Assembly (NCBI RefSeq): GCF_003933735.1
Contig: NZ_RSED01000020.1
Coordinates: forward strand, 34,635 to 98,634
Length of the DNA: 64,000 bases
Reading direction: 5' to 3'
Origin: Aquabacterium soli
GTDB lineage: Bacteria; Pseudomonadota; Gammaproteobacteria; Burkholderiales; Burkholderiaceae_C
Part shown: piece after piece, positions 42,220-50,736 of the stretch
Layout: each line of letters starts with the position of its first letter
Position numbering within the stretch: position 1 is the stretch's first letter
Notes under the pieces: model-generated
Seen by the model: only the letters and a program-made list of their open reading frames with translations
Database searches by the model: none
What the model was told of the DNA's origin: nothing
Translations under genes and position numbers: made by a program

Positions 42220-44499
42220 TCAGGCGGCGACCAATTGCCGGGCCAGTGCGACCTCGACGGAATCACCATCCTGGTTCAGAACATCGAGCCCGGATTCAGG
42301 CACGTCGCCCGAGGTGGACTGCGAGACCATGATCTTCTTGGCCATCAGCTCCAGGCAGGTCATCTGCGAAGAACCGGCATAGCCAAGGTAGATCACGCGC
42401 ACGGGCTGCTTTTGCCCGATGCGCCAGGAGCGGCGTGCCGCCTGCTGGAGCGAGTACACGTTGTAGCCCGACTGCATGAACACGATCGTCGGGAACTCCA
42501 ACAGGTCCAGCCCCGTCTTGACCAGCTCGGGGTTAGTGATGAGCACGTCGATGCCACGGTCCAGTTGCTCGGCGATCCAGTCTTCGCGGCGGCTGGCGTC
42601 CACGCTCGCGCGCAGCACCGCCACTTTGAAGCCCTCCTGCTCCAGCAGCACCTTCAGGCGCGACGTGGTGTCGCGCGTGCCGGTATAGACCGTGTAGGCC
42701 AGGACCTTGCGACCCTGTGCCTTCTCCTCTTTGCAGATGTCGATCAGCTCGCGCTCTTTCGGTGTCACCTCGAACTCGTTGAACTGAGCCGGGACGAACG
42801 CCAAGGTGTTGCGCGTGCGCGGATGCACCACGGTCTCCGACCGGAAGCAGCAATCCGGCCAGGCCAGCAGCACGTTGAGAACCACGCCCAGCAAGGTCGT
42901 ATCGCGTCGCGCCAGAGCCTGTTTCAGCTCGGCGGTCAGCCGACCCGCCAGATCGCGGTAGGCCGCGGCTTGTGCCGTGTCCATCGCGACTTCACGGAAC
43001 TCCTCGTCATAAGGCGGCAGGACGTTGCCGCCGATGTCCTTGAGCTTGAGGAAGATCGTGAACGGCAGGATGCAGCGCAAGACGCCCTTGGGGCCGAAGC
43101 CCGGGGCCTTGACCGTGCGCACCGATACCTTGGTGCCCTTGGCCGTCTTGTGCGCCGTGCCGGTGCTCTCGGAGTAGATGTCCTTCAAGACCCCGTGATC
43201 GCGCATGAACGCCATCGCAGCCGAGGTCATGCTGCCGCTCGTGGTCGGGCGGTAGCCGTCTTCGATCATCCGCCCAGGCAGGGCTCGGAACAGCAGATAG
43301 AACAGGTCGTCCCCATAGCCGCCCATCAGCGTGCCAGTCAGCAGCAAGGTCTTGCGAGCCTTCGCCGCCAGCACGCCCATGGCCTGGCCTTGGGCACTGC
43401 CGCCGTTCTTGTACTCATGGGCCTCGTCGGCGATCAGCAGGTCGAACGTGCCTTGCGGCAGGTACCTCTTGATGAACTCGGACGGTTGGTAGCCGCCCTC
43501 GCCGAAGCCGAACTCCATGTTGGCCATCGCACGTTCCATGCGCGTGGCCTGACGGTCAGAAAACACCAGCTCGCCGTTGCCGTCCATCAAGTTGATGAAC
43601 TCGTGGATGTTGTCGCCGAGCATCGATGCCAGGAACCCGTCCCCGAACTTCTGCATCAGCTTCTGCGCGGTGACTTCCCCGATCGTCGGAATGCGCTTCA
43701 AGGCTTTGAGCACGGCCGAGGATTGATCGCTGCCGGACAGGCTGCGCGGGCGGATCAGCGTCCACAGGGGCGCGGCGCAATGGCTGCACTTCCTGCGGTA
43801 CTCATCGGCTTGGAGAGCGACCGGGTTGACCGGCTCGCCGTCGAGGTCGGTGATAACCGTGCCGCAGTCCGGGCAAGCCGCCACGTCGCCGTGGCGGGTG
43901 CGTCGCGTGGTGAAGACAGGCTTCCAGTGGAAACCCATCCGCATCCTGACGCGCCCCAGGACGAAGAACTCCTGGCCCGTGGGCTGCACACCCAACTGCT
44001 CACGCAGCTTGATGAGTTTGACGAGCGTATCCGGCCCATTGAGCACCCATACCTTGGCGCCGGCCACCGTCTCCTGGATCTCCCGCCGCCACTTGTAAAC
44101 CAGGTGCGGTGGCGACAGGACCAGAGTGCGGCGGTAGCCTTCGGCGTTGAGCACGGCGGCCGCGGCGATGCCGACGGTCGTCTTACCGCAGCCCATCTCG
44201 CCATTGACGATCGCGGCGCGTTCGCCACGGTCGATCAGCAGCTCGGCGGCGGCGTGGACGACTTCGGCCTGTGCTGGGAACAGCTTGCGCTTGAGGCTGG
44301 CGACGACGAGTTGCCGGTGCGCCTGCGGTTGGCCGGTATAGACCGGCGGGTTGGCGCTGTTGAGGGCGTCGAGCAGTTCGTCGCCGAACTCGCCGACGAA
44401 ATCCTGAAGGCTCAGGGTCAGAGGGTTGGATTCCGCGTCCAGCAGTTCGCCCTGCACGGGCGTGGCTTCAGCGGCAGTGGTTTCGAGATCGAGGGACAT
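42220..44499 (-). CDS. SNF2-type SF2 helicase of ICE
   Basis: 759 residues. Walker A NGEMGCGKTTVG (99-110), DEAH-type motif LLIADEAHEYKNG near 355, and the SNF2-like box QAARRSWRIGQKQPVRV near 705-721. An inserted zinc ribbon (CPDCGT then CSHCAAP) lies at about 210-245. Large SF2 ATPases of this kind are standard in the accessory part of these ICEs, often beside a DUF6094 methylase as here. Role unknown; DNA remodelling during transfer or defence are possible. Confidence 0.85.
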   Translation of the reverse strand: MSLDLETTAAEATPVQGELLDAESNPLTLSLQDFVGEFGDELLDALNSANPPVYTGQPQAHRQLVVASLKRKLFPAQAEVVHAAAELLIDRGERAAIVNGEMGCGKTTVGIAAAAVLNAEGYRRTLVLSPPHLVYKWRREIQETVAGAKVWVLNGPDTLVKLIKLREQLGVQPTGQEFFVLGRVRMRMGFHWKPVFTTRRTRHGDVAACPDCGTVITDLDGEPVNPVALQADEYRRKCSHCAAPLWTLIRPRSLSGSDQSSAVLKALKRIPTIGEVTAQKLMQKFGDGFLASMLGDNIHEFINLMDGNGELVFSDRQATRMERAMANMEFGFGEGGYQPSEFIKRYLPQGTFDLLIADEAHEYKNGGSAQGQAMGVLAAKARKTLLLTGTLMGGYGDDLFYLLFRALPGRMIEDGYRPTTSGSMTSAAMAFMRDHGVLKDIYSESTGTAHKTAKGTKVSVRTVKAPGFGPKGVLRCILPFTIFLKLKDIGGNVLPPYDEEFREVAMDTAQAAAYRDLAGRLTAELKQALARRDTTLLGVVLNVLLAWPDCCFRSETVVHPRTRNTLAFVPAQFNEFEVTPKERELIDICKEEKAQGRKVLAYTVYTGTRDTTSRLKVLLEQEGFKVAVLRASVDASRREDWIAEQLDRGIDVLITNPELVKTGLDLLEFPTIVFMQSGYNVYSLQQAARRSWRIGQKQPVRVIYLGYAGSSQMTCLELMAKKIMVSQSTSGDVPESGLDVLNQDGDSVEVALARQLVAA

Positions 44500-44520
44500 G
44501 GTGATGCTCCAAAGAAAAAT

Positions 44521-44571
44521 GGGGCATGCACCACCCCCAGCGGGGCAATGGCATGCCCCGTGGTGGGAGGA
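44521..44571 (-). other. GC-rich leader hairpin before helicase gene
   Basis: Perfect nine-base arms GGGGCATGC (44521-44529) and GCATGCCCC (44551-44559) enclose a smaller CCCC/GGGG pair; ACCACC within the loop can pair instead with GTGGTGG just outside. Located 21 bases before the helicase ATG in its mRNA. One of a series of such leaders in the block 44-54 kb. Nothing else is seen in 44572-44635. Confidence 0.5.
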
Positions 44572-44635
44572 GAATCGGCGCGTGGCCGAAGGTGGTTGAA
44601 GATGCTGGCCTGGGTGGCCCGCGGGTGAACCGTGC

Positions 44636-44943
44636 TCAGTCCTCGGACGGCAGCACGATGGCGGTGATGCTGCGCCCCGTATCGGTGATGATGCGAATGG
44701 CGAGTCCCGGGTGGATCACGTAGTGCGATTCCAGTGGCGCGCCTGATTGAAGCGCAGAGCTGTTGGCCTCCCCCATTGCTGGGCGGTGACGTCGCCCCAG
44801 TCGCCGCGGGCGTGCCGTCTGAAGTACGGAATCGGGTCCAGGCGACCCGCGTTGAACAGGCGGTTGATACCTCTGCTGAAGATGAGCGCCCCAATGGGGA
44901 ACGTCAGCCTGTGGCAGTAGGTTTCGATACGATGCGATGCCAT
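44636..44943 (-). pseudogene. Frameshifted small gene, paralogue of the next one
   Basis: The first 55 residues (start 44943: IGALIFSRGINRLFNAGRLD, PYFRRHARGDWGDV) match the neighbouring intact gene at 45033-45353 (LAYVQRHVRGDWGEI). After QQW the match continues only in another frame: ALQSGAPLESHYVIHPGLAI and ITAIVLPSED, like the neighbour's QFRITPDLALIVKTSED. Adding one base in the C run 44770-44774 restores one frame. So this is a one-base deletion in a homopolymer, or a sequencing error. The intact family is a small ICE protein of unknown function. Confidence 0.75.
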
Positions 44944-45032
44944 GGGCTCCTCCTTGATGGTTCATTGGGCCACGACACCCCTGCCGGAGTGAAGTGGCTC
45001 CGTCAGGTGGATGAAGATGACGATGTGGGGCC

Positions 45033-45353
45033 TCAGATCAGGTCCCGCTCTTCGGGAAGCTGGACCACCGTGGTCTGGTGGTCTTCGCTGGTCTTGACGA
45101 TCAGCGCCAGGTCCGGCGTGATCCTGAACTGCGAAATCATCAGGTTGTCCTGTTGGATCGCCACGTCGTTCGCTTGGCGGGTGGCCTCATCGATCTCGCC
45201 CCAGTCCCCGCGCACATGGCGCTGGACATAGGCCAAGGGGTCAATCAGGCCTCGCCGGGCCAGCCAATGCACCTTCTCGCTCAACTTCAACGTACTCGGT
45301 GTGAACAACGGTTGCTTGTGCGGCGCAGGCCGCTTGAACGGATTGGGGATCAT
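45033..45353 (-). CDS. Small ICE protein of unknown function
   Basis: 106 residues. A basic N-terminus (MIPNPFKRPAPHKQPLF) is followed by LAYVQRHVRGDWGEIDEATR and a beta-rich C-terminal part ending TTVVQLPEERDLI. The RGDWG segment is shared with the broken neighbour, so the two arose by duplication. It is typical of ICE accessory blocks and has no assigned role. ATG at 45353 with GAAGGAG in front. Confidence 0.75.
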   Translation of the reverse strand: MIPNPFKRPAPHKQPLFTPSTLKLSEKVHWLARRGLIDPLAYVQRHVRGDWGEIDEATRQANDVAIQQDNLMISQFRITPDLALIVKTSEDHQTTVVQLPEERDLI

Positions 45354-45403
45354 GGTGTTTCTCCTTCGAGTTGGTACAGCAGGACGGCAGCGCGTCCGGT
45401 GGA

Positions 45404-46513
45404 TCAGCGAATGGTCAACACCTCGCCCCGTGTCGGGGAGCCAGGCGTCATGTCCCACGCGCGGATGACAGGCACGAACTTGTCGGTGAGGATGCGTGTC
45501 TCGGCGATGGAGCCGTCTTCGCGTTCGGTGAATTCCCGCTGGAGCGTCTTGTCCTTGTGGGTGTCACCTTTGACGACGAGCACGCGCCCCGTCTGGGAGC
45601 GCACGACGCCGGAGATCGCGCCCGCGGCCAGAGCCAGGGCGAGATGCCAGTGGGACAAGGCCCGCGCCGGTGGACGCAGCGACTGCTGCGCGGTCCCCAA
45701 GTGCGTGTCCAGCGACGGCCAAAGGCCTTGCAGCCGGCCAACCTCGTCGGCGAACTGTTCGGGCTCCATCGTCACGCGGAAGAAATGCTCCGGCTCGGCC
45801 GGACTGGCGGGGACGATGTACGGCAGGAACGGCCATTCGCTCGGCAGTTCCTCGGCTTCGACTTCGCCAAGCCCAACCTGCAGCAGCAGATTGCGCACGG
45901 CCTTGACGCCATCGGGTGCCAGCTCCCGCTGACGGACCCGGCGGCCGAAGATCACCACCTGCTTGAACTGCGTTTCCACCGCTCGGTAGATACGCAGATC
46001 GGTGTAGTGGCGCGTCAACCAGCCGACCAGCTCCGCGTCGAGCACGTAGCCGGGGACGATGAAGACCAGCACGCCGCCGTATTGCAACAGCGACAGCGAA
46101 CGCTGATAGAACAGCTTTTCGAGGCGGGCACGGCCCTGGCCCTGATAGCCGATGTTGCCGTTGACGTCCTTGGACAGGTCGCCATACGGTGGATTCAGCC
46201 ACAGTAGTCCGAAGGACTGCTTGGAGATCATCGTGTCCATCAGGTCCGCGTGCAGGCAGTGATCGACCAGGCCGCGGGCATGGCGCGCCCGCTCGGCGTC
46301 GAATTCGACGGCGAACGCCTTGGCCTGTTCGCGCCCGAGGGCATGAGAGGCTTCGGCGATTGCCACGCCTTCACCGGCGCAGGGATCGAGGATGCACATC
46401 GGCCCGTCGCTGGGCATCAGTGCGTTGAGGGCTCTTTCGAGCGTGGGTTCGTCGGTCGGGTAGTACCCATTTTTGGCGAAATTGCGGGCGAGCCGCGGGA
46501 ACATGAGAGCCAT
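45404..46513 (-). CDS. DUF6094 family DNA methyltransferase-like protein
   Basis: 369 residues from the ATG at 46513. AdoMet motif I ILDPCAGEGVAIAEAS near 42-57 and catalytic motif IV LLWLNPPYGDLSKDV near 103-117 are those of N6-adenine methylases. The rest is the DUF6094 part, with VFIVPGYVLD. No target-recognition region is evident. May modify element DNA against host restriction; paired with the SNF2-type helicase in many elements. Confidence 0.85.
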   Translation of the reverse strand: MALMFPRLARNFAKNGYYPTDEPTLERALNALMPSDGPMCILDPCAGEGVAIAEASHALGREQAKAFAVEFDAERARHARGLVDHCLHADLMDTMISKQSFGLLWLNPPYGDLSKDVNGNIGYQGQGRARLEKLFYQRSLSLLQYGGVLVFIVPGYVLDAELVGWLTRHYTDLRIYRAVETQFKQVVIFGRRVRQRELAPDGVKAVRNLLLQVGLGEVEAEELPSEWPFLPYIVPASPAEPEHFFRVTMEPEQFADEVGRLQGLWPSLDTHLGTAQQSLRPPARALSHWHLALALAAGAISGVVRSQTGRVLVVKGDTHKDKTLQREFTEREDGSIAETRILTDKFVPVIRAWDMTPGSPTRGEVLTIR

Positions 46514-46577
46514 GGAAGTCTCCTGGTTGGCGGGGATGAATGACGGAAGCACGCCAAGGCGTGCCTCCGAGGGTGGG

Positions 46578-47228
46578 TCAAGCCGCTACCGCTTCCGGCG
46601 TCCAAATCTTGGCCGGATAGGGATAGGCGGTGAGCGCGTCACTGCGGATCAGGGAGCCCAGCGCCAAGCTCAGCGCCGGCACGTCGATGGCGAGCCGATG
46701 GCCTTCCAGCGGCCCGAGGGCGAACGGAAGGCGGGCCAGCATCTCGCGGCTTTGCAGCAGTTCCAGCACGGTCTCGCGCCAGTGGTCGAGTAGCGGTAAC
46801 GGGCAGGTATCCCGCACCAACGTCCACAAGCGGTCGAGCCGGTGGGCGCTGTCGCGTGGCAGCAGTGCCAATGCGCTGGCGTTGGCCCTATCGGGCTTGA
46901 CGCAGCGCCGGTCGAACAGCCACACGTTGGACAGCGAACCGAACAGCGTGCGTCGGTAAGCGCGCGTGATGCGCTTCTCCAGACGATCGACGTTGCCGAT
47001 GAACACCGGGACGCTGCCGCCCTCGTCGGTGATGATGTGGAACTGGTCCAGTCCCTGCTCGTCGCGCCCGAGGGTCAGGCGGGCAAGGAACTGCTGGACG
47101 GCGGTGTCGCGCGCCCAGATGGACAGGAAGATCAGGTTGCCCTGGTCATCGCCGACGCAAGCGTCGGCCATAACGTCCGGGCATTCGTCGATGTGGAACA
47201 GCGTGGTGGATGAAGTGTGTGCGTGCAT
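46578..47228 (-). CDS. Hypothetical ICE protein
   Basis: 216 residues. Starts MHAHTSSTTLFHIDECPDVM and has a mixed alpha/beta N-terminal half (NLIFLSIWARDTAVQQFLA) and a helical C-terminal half (LLQSREMLARLPFALG). No catalytic motif seen. The gene lies in the accessory block, preceded by a 100-base leader with a GGGGCA/TGCCCC hairpin (47251-47286). I do not recognise a named family. Confidence 0.72.
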   Translation of the reverse strand: MHAHTSSTTLFHIDECPDVMADACVGDDQGNLIFLSIWARDTAVQQFLARLTLGRDEQGLDQFHIITDEGGSVPVFIGNVDRLEKRITRAYRRTLFGSLSNVWLFDRRCVKPDRANASALALLPRDSAHRLDRLWTLVRDTCPLPLLDHWRETVLELLQSREMLARLPFALGPLEGHRLAIDVPALSLALGSLIRSDALTAYPYPAKIWTPEAVAA

Positions 47229-47332
47229 GGTGGTGTCCTCGATGAAATGAGGGGCAGCACCGCCCGCAGGGGCAGCGAATGCCCCGTTAGGGATGAAGGA
47301 ATGCGGATAAGGTGTTCGATCCGCTTGGGCGT

Positions 47333-47674
47333 TCAGAACGTCTGTTCGGTGAACGAGCCGTCGGCCTGATGCTTGACTACACGGTTGCCAATGTTGCCCT
47401 CGCAGTCCTGTTGGACTTCGGTGAACATGCTTTCGGGCACGTCGATGTGGAAATGGCGCAGGACCACTCGGTAGTAGTCCAGGTAGTGGTTGAACGGGTC
47501 GCTCTCGTGCAGGTTGCTGTACAAGAAGTCGTCGCTCTCGACCTTCGCGGTATCGTCGATCAGCTCGGCCGGCTTTTCGATGAATAGGAAGAAGTAATTT
47601 GCCGGCCGGTCCCAGCCCAGTACGACGGTGATGGGAAAGCCCTTGTGAACGGTGTCGAAGTAGTGCCGACTCAT
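47333..47674 (-). CDS. Hypothetical ICE protein
   Basis: 113 residues, acidic, starting MSRHYFDTVHKGFPITVVLG, with DRPANYFFLFIEKP, a helical PFNHYLDYYRVVLRHFH and the C-terminal NIGNRVVKHQADGSF. No known motif. In its mRNA the start is preceded by two hairpins (CAGCACC/GGTGCTG at 47707-47728, and GCCGC/GCGGC at 47745-47758 followed by T4). Confidence 0.7.
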   Translation of the reverse strand: MSRHYFDTVHKGFPITVVLGWDRPANYFFLFIEKPAELIDDTAKVESDDFLYSNLHESDPFNHYLDYYRVVLRHFHIDVPESMFTEVQQDCEGNIGNRVVKHQADGSFTEQTF

Positions 47675-47776
47675 GGTGATGTCCTCGGTGAATCGGAAAC
47701 AGCACCGCCCCTGAGGCAGGTGCTGCCCCAAGGGGTGGAGAAAAGCCGCGCAAGCGGCGATGACGTGTGCCGGACC

Positions 47777-48103
47777 TCAATAGTCCGAATCGCAACCGGA
47801 CGGGCAATAACCCAGTTCGATTCCGTGCGAGCAGTAGCCGTTTTCGGCGTTCCAGTCCTGGGTTTCCTGCCTTTCGGCCGGTGTGGCGTAGCCCCATTCC
47901 TGTGCGATCTGCAGCGCCTGTGCGCGTTGCTCTTCCGGCAATCGACTGGCTTGCGCGTCGATCTCCGAACTGAAAAGCGTGACCCAGTGGTCCCAGGACA
48001 GGCCACAACCACGCTGGGCGTGCTCGGCGGCTGTCTTGCAAACAGCTCGCCACGCGGGTTCACCCAGCGAAGAACGGGGTGTATCGCAATCGATGGTGGA
48101 CAT
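47777..48103 (-). CDS. Hypothetical ICE protein with Cys-rich tail
   Basis: 108 residues. Helical, with WVTLFSSEIDAQASRLPEEQ; the C-terminus has NAENGYCSHGIELGYCPSGC, three Cys and a His that could bind zinc. No named family recalled. The leader holds GCCGGGGGC/GCCCCGGC (48125-48165) and ACACCGC/GCGGTGT (48174-48191), both hairpins. Confidence 0.7.
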   Translation of the reverse strand: MSTIDCDTPRSSLGEPAWRAVCKTAAEHAQRGCGLSWDHWVTLFSSEIDAQASRLPEEQRAQALQIAQEWGYATPAERQETQDWNAENGYCSHGIELGYCPSGCDSDY

Positions 48104-48197
48104 GATGGAGACCTCCAGAAGAAAGCCGGGGGCCTCCCCGCATAGGGAAAGAGCCCCGGCGGGTGGATGAAGAACACCGCGCATGCGGTGTCTGCGA

Positions 48198-48887
48198 TCA
48201 CGCAGGTTGCAGTTCGGCCTGGCGGCTCCACTCCTGCGTTTTGAAGTCCAGCGCGTAGCCCAGATCGCCCAGGCGGGCGATCTGCGCGCGCAGGGCGCGG
48301 CGGTCGATGGTCGAATCCAATTTCACGGAATCGCCCAGCGGCCAGAGCAAGCCGAACAAAGCAACGTCGCCCTCTTCGGTGCTGCCAGGGGCAGCCGCCG
48401 CAGCGGGCGTCGGTGCATCCACACCGAAGGGCGTGGTATCGACCAGCGGGTCCGCCGAGGCCTGCACGGGTGCGGGCTTGGCGGGTCTGGAGGCCTTGGC
48501 GGGCTTGGCCGGCGTTTCCGCAGGCTGCGTCCCCAGCTCTTCATCGAGTGGATCGACTTCCTGGGTGGCGAAGCTGCGGGCCTCATCACGACTCAGTTTG
48601 TCGATGCCGTTGAGCGTCATGCCGTCGAGGTTTGCGCGCACTTCAAACCGCGCGCCGCCCGCGACCGGATAGGACTTCGCGAAGATGTAGCGAATGACGA
48701 AATCCCCGTCGTACTTTCCTTCGGGGTACTGCTCCAACTCCGCGTCTTTAACCGCGAACTCGCCGATGGGGGTAGAAAGGCGCCCAACCGTGAACGGGCC
48801 GTTCTTGCCCCGGATGGTCCGCAACGTGAGCTGGCCCGGGACGACGATGGGTAGGGCTGATCTCGTAGGTGCCGATGTGGCTGCCAT
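48198..48887 (-). CDS. DUF3275 family protein
   Basis: 229 residues. The N-terminal part is the DUF3275 domain (VVPGQLTLRTIRGKNGPFTV, LSTPIGEFAVKDAELEQYPEG), with an Ala/Pro/Lys linker and a C-terminal conserved piece (FGLLWPLGDSVKLDSTIDR). Found only in ICE-like elements, function unknown. A terminator-like hairpin lies 30 bases before its start. Confidence 0.82.
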   Translation of the reverse strand: MAATSAPTRSALPIVVPGQLTLRTIRGKNGPFTVGRLSTPIGEFAVKDAELEQYPEGKYDGDFVIRYIFAKSYPVAGGARFEVRANLDGMTLNGIDKLSRDEARSFATQEVDPLDEELGTQPAETPAKPAKASRPAKPAPVQASADPLVDTTPFGVDAPTPAAAAAPGSTEEGDVALFGLLWPLGDSVKLDSTIDRRALRAQIARLGDLGYALDFKTQEWSRQAELQPA

Positions 48888-48911
48888 GATGGTTCTCCTT
48901 GGACGAATAGG

Positions 48912-48942
48912 AAAAAGGCAAGGCCCCGTGAGGGGCCGTGCC
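48912..48942 (-). terminator. Terminator-like hairpin before DUF3275 gene
   Basis: Minus strand: arms GGCACGGCCCC/GGGGCCTTGCC (48917-48942, one mismatch) with four-base loop, then TTTTT (48912-48916) and soon the ribosome binding site AAGGAGAA of the DUF3275 gene. It starts three bases after the STY4534 stop. No room for a promoter exists between hairpin and gene. Confidence 0.7.
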
Positions 48943-48945
48943 GGA

Positions 48946-49875
48946 TCAGAACGAAGCAGCCAATGCCGGCTCCTGCTCCTCGACTGCACATTCGGGCTCG
49001 CGCTCGGCGGGCTCGGCAGATTGGTAGGAAACGGCGTCGGCGGCAGTGTCGATGGCGTTGGCGGCTTCGGACGCGGGTGCGTCCTCCGCTGGCGCTGCCT
49101 CGGCATGCGCCTGGCTCGTCGGATAGACCTGGGTGCCGTCGATCTTGATCAGACCGATGTGGACCAGCGTCGATTCCAGGCTTGCGGCCGGTTCCCCAGC
49201 GTGCTCGCCCTTGGTGCGGATGTACGGATCGATCTTCATGTCGTTCAGACGAAAGGCGATCAGCACCTTGCGATCCCCCTCGATGGCCTGCACGCATCGG
49301 CGAACCAGATGCTCGGCTTCAGGGGTGGCGACGATCGTGTCGAAGTACCGATATTCCGGTTCATCGACAGGTCCGGCCAGCGCGGCGATGGAGCACGACA
49401 GGAACGGGTCACCATCCTTGGGGGTGACGTCCTTCGGACGGTTGAGGTAGCCGATGCCACGGGTGATCAACTCGTGCTGCTCGATCGAAGCCAGTTCGGC
49501 CCGCTCGATCAGCTCGGCCTTGAGCAGTCGCGCCTTGAGGGATGCGGCGGCCTGGCCTTTCTGTTCGCCCTTGTCGCGGATGTAGGCATCGCCCCAGAGG
49601 TCGCCGAGGCGAAAGCGCACCAGCGGTCGCTGCTTGGAATCGTCAACGCCGATGTAGCGCTGAACGAGCTTCTTGGCCTCGGCACCCGAGACCTTGACGT
49701 CGAAGTAGCGGTAGCTCGGGTCCCTGGCGGGGCCGACCAGCGCGGCGATGGTGCAGGCCAGGAAGGGCTGCGCACGGCGGCCGCCCCTGACGGGCACCTC
49801 ACGGACACGCTGGAGGTAGCCGATGCCCGAGGTGTGGAGGTCGAAATACGATTTCTCGTTGGAAGTGGTGTTCAT
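48946..49875 (-). CDS. STY4534 family ICE replication protein (DUF3577, duplicated)
   Basis: 309 residues made of two similar DUF3577 halves: HTSGIGYLQRVREVP, PFLACTIAALVGPARDPSYR and YFDVKVSG in the first (13-75) recur as TRGIGYLNRPKDVT, PFLSCSIAALAGPVDEPEYR and YFDTIVAT in the second (137-190). The 80-residue tail is Ala/Glu-rich. The family is annotated as replication-related in these elements by location; biochemical proof is lacking. Its mRNA leader holds structured RNA copy B. Confidence 0.85.
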   Translation of the reverse strand: MNTTSNEKSYFDLHTSGIGYLQRVREVPVRGGRRAQPFLACTIAALVGPARDPSYRYFDVKVSGAEAKKLVQRYIGVDDSKQRPLVRFRLGDLWGDAYIRDKGEQKGQAAASLKARLLKAELIERAELASIEQHELITRGIGYLNRPKDVTPKDGDPFLSCSIAALAGPVDEPEYRYFDTIVATPEAEHLVRRCVQAIEGDRKVLIAFRLNDMKIDPYIRTKGEHAGEPAASLESTLVHIGLIKIDGTQVYPTSQAHAEAAPAEDAPASEAANAIDTAADAVSYQSAEPAEREPECAVEEQEPALAASF

Positions 49876-49965
49876 GGTGAATCTCCATAGGGAAAAGCGG
49901 AGACACACCGAGCCCACGCATGCGGGGAAAGGTGCGTAACCCCGCGGTGGGTTGATAAGGCGAAA

Positions 49966-50105
49966 GCATCCGCCACCAGGGACTGGTGGCCGCTCGCGGA
50001 TGGATGCGGTGCGAGCTGGCTCGGTCACGCAGTGGAAACTGCGCCGCAACCTCGAAGACCGATGGTTGCCTGGCATGTCGCTGACAGCGTCAGCAGGCAT
50101 GGGGT
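49966..50105 (-). ncRNA. Structured leader RNA copy B, radC-motif-like
   Basis: Same layout as copy A on the minus strand: GCTGAC/GTCAGC next to CATGCCAGG (50071-50094), stem GCAACC/GGTTGC (50046-50069), CAGTT-type short stem GCAG/CTGC (50029-50042) and nested hairpin GCATCC/GGATGC around GCCACCA/TGGTGGC (49966-50007). Stem sequences differ from copy A but pairing is kept. Leader of the STY4534 gene, about 90 bases before its ATG. Confidence 0.72.
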
Positions 50106-50241
50106 CAGCATGGCCGGGCCTCGCGCGCGCGACAGCAATCAATTGGCATCCGCGCGTTTCCCTTTGTCCACGCAGCCCGGCTCAGCGCAAAAGAAAGCCC
50201 CCGGTGTGGGGGGCTGCGAGAGTCGAGTGGCGGTTGCCGCG

Positions 50242-50595
50242 CTATGCGGGAGGCACCACCTCCAGCGACAGATGTGTGGCGGTGGCCGACAGCATCAGGT
50301 CGTCTTCGGTGTGCAGGATGCGCGTGAATACGCCGTCCTTCGGGTCGAAGTACTCCCCGAAGTCGTCGCCGCCCAGTTCGGCGCGCGCCAGTTCCCACCA
50401 GTCGTCGAACGGGTCGGTATCCGGGTTGCAGCCGACGGCATAGGCCAGCAGCTTCACACGCCCATCCGGGCGGCGCTCTCCCTGCTCGGCGAGGAAGTAC
50501 ACGCCCTGGTCCTTGACCAGGATGACGCGGCATTGGCTGGCGATGGCCTCGGTCAGCACGGGGCGCAGGTCGGAGCCTTTGAATCGCAGTGACAT
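50242..50595 (-). CDS. DUF3085 family protein
   Basis: 117 residues: MSLRFKGSDLRPVLTEAI, CRVILVKDQGVYFLAE, GCNPDTDPFDDWWELAR and GEYFDP are the conserved blocks of DUF3085. Confined to mobile elements; unknown role. Between its stop and the start of copy B lies nothing but spacer (50106-50241 overlaps no gene). A strong terminator-like hairpin is 28 bases before its ATG. Confidence 0.8.
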   Translation of the reverse strand: MSLRFKGSDLRPVLTEAIASQCRVILVKDQGVYFLAEQGERRPDGRVKLLAYAVGCNPDTDPFDDWWELARAELGGDDFGEYFDPKDGVFTRILHTEDDLMLSATATHLSLEVVPPA

Positions 50596-50622
50596 GGTTG
50601 AAATCTCCTATGTGGAATAGAG

Positions 50623-50654
50623 AAAAGGCCCTCCATCCGCATGGATGGAGGGCC
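50623..50654 (-). terminator. Strong terminator-like hairpin before DUF3085 gene
   Basis: Perfect 12-base stem GGCCCTCCATCC/GGATGGAGGGCC (50627-50654), loop GCAT/ATGC, followed on the minus strand by TTTT (50626-50623). The DUF3085 ribosome binding site TAGGAG comes within 15 bases. It would end transcription from the upstream gene (stop at 50737) unless read through. Confidence 0.8.
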
Positions 50655-50736
50655 TGTGGGCACATGGCCCATGGGCGAAACTTCGTGGCGGGACCCACGG
50701 GTCAGCCGTAGAACCGGCAGGATTCAGTTTCCGGCG

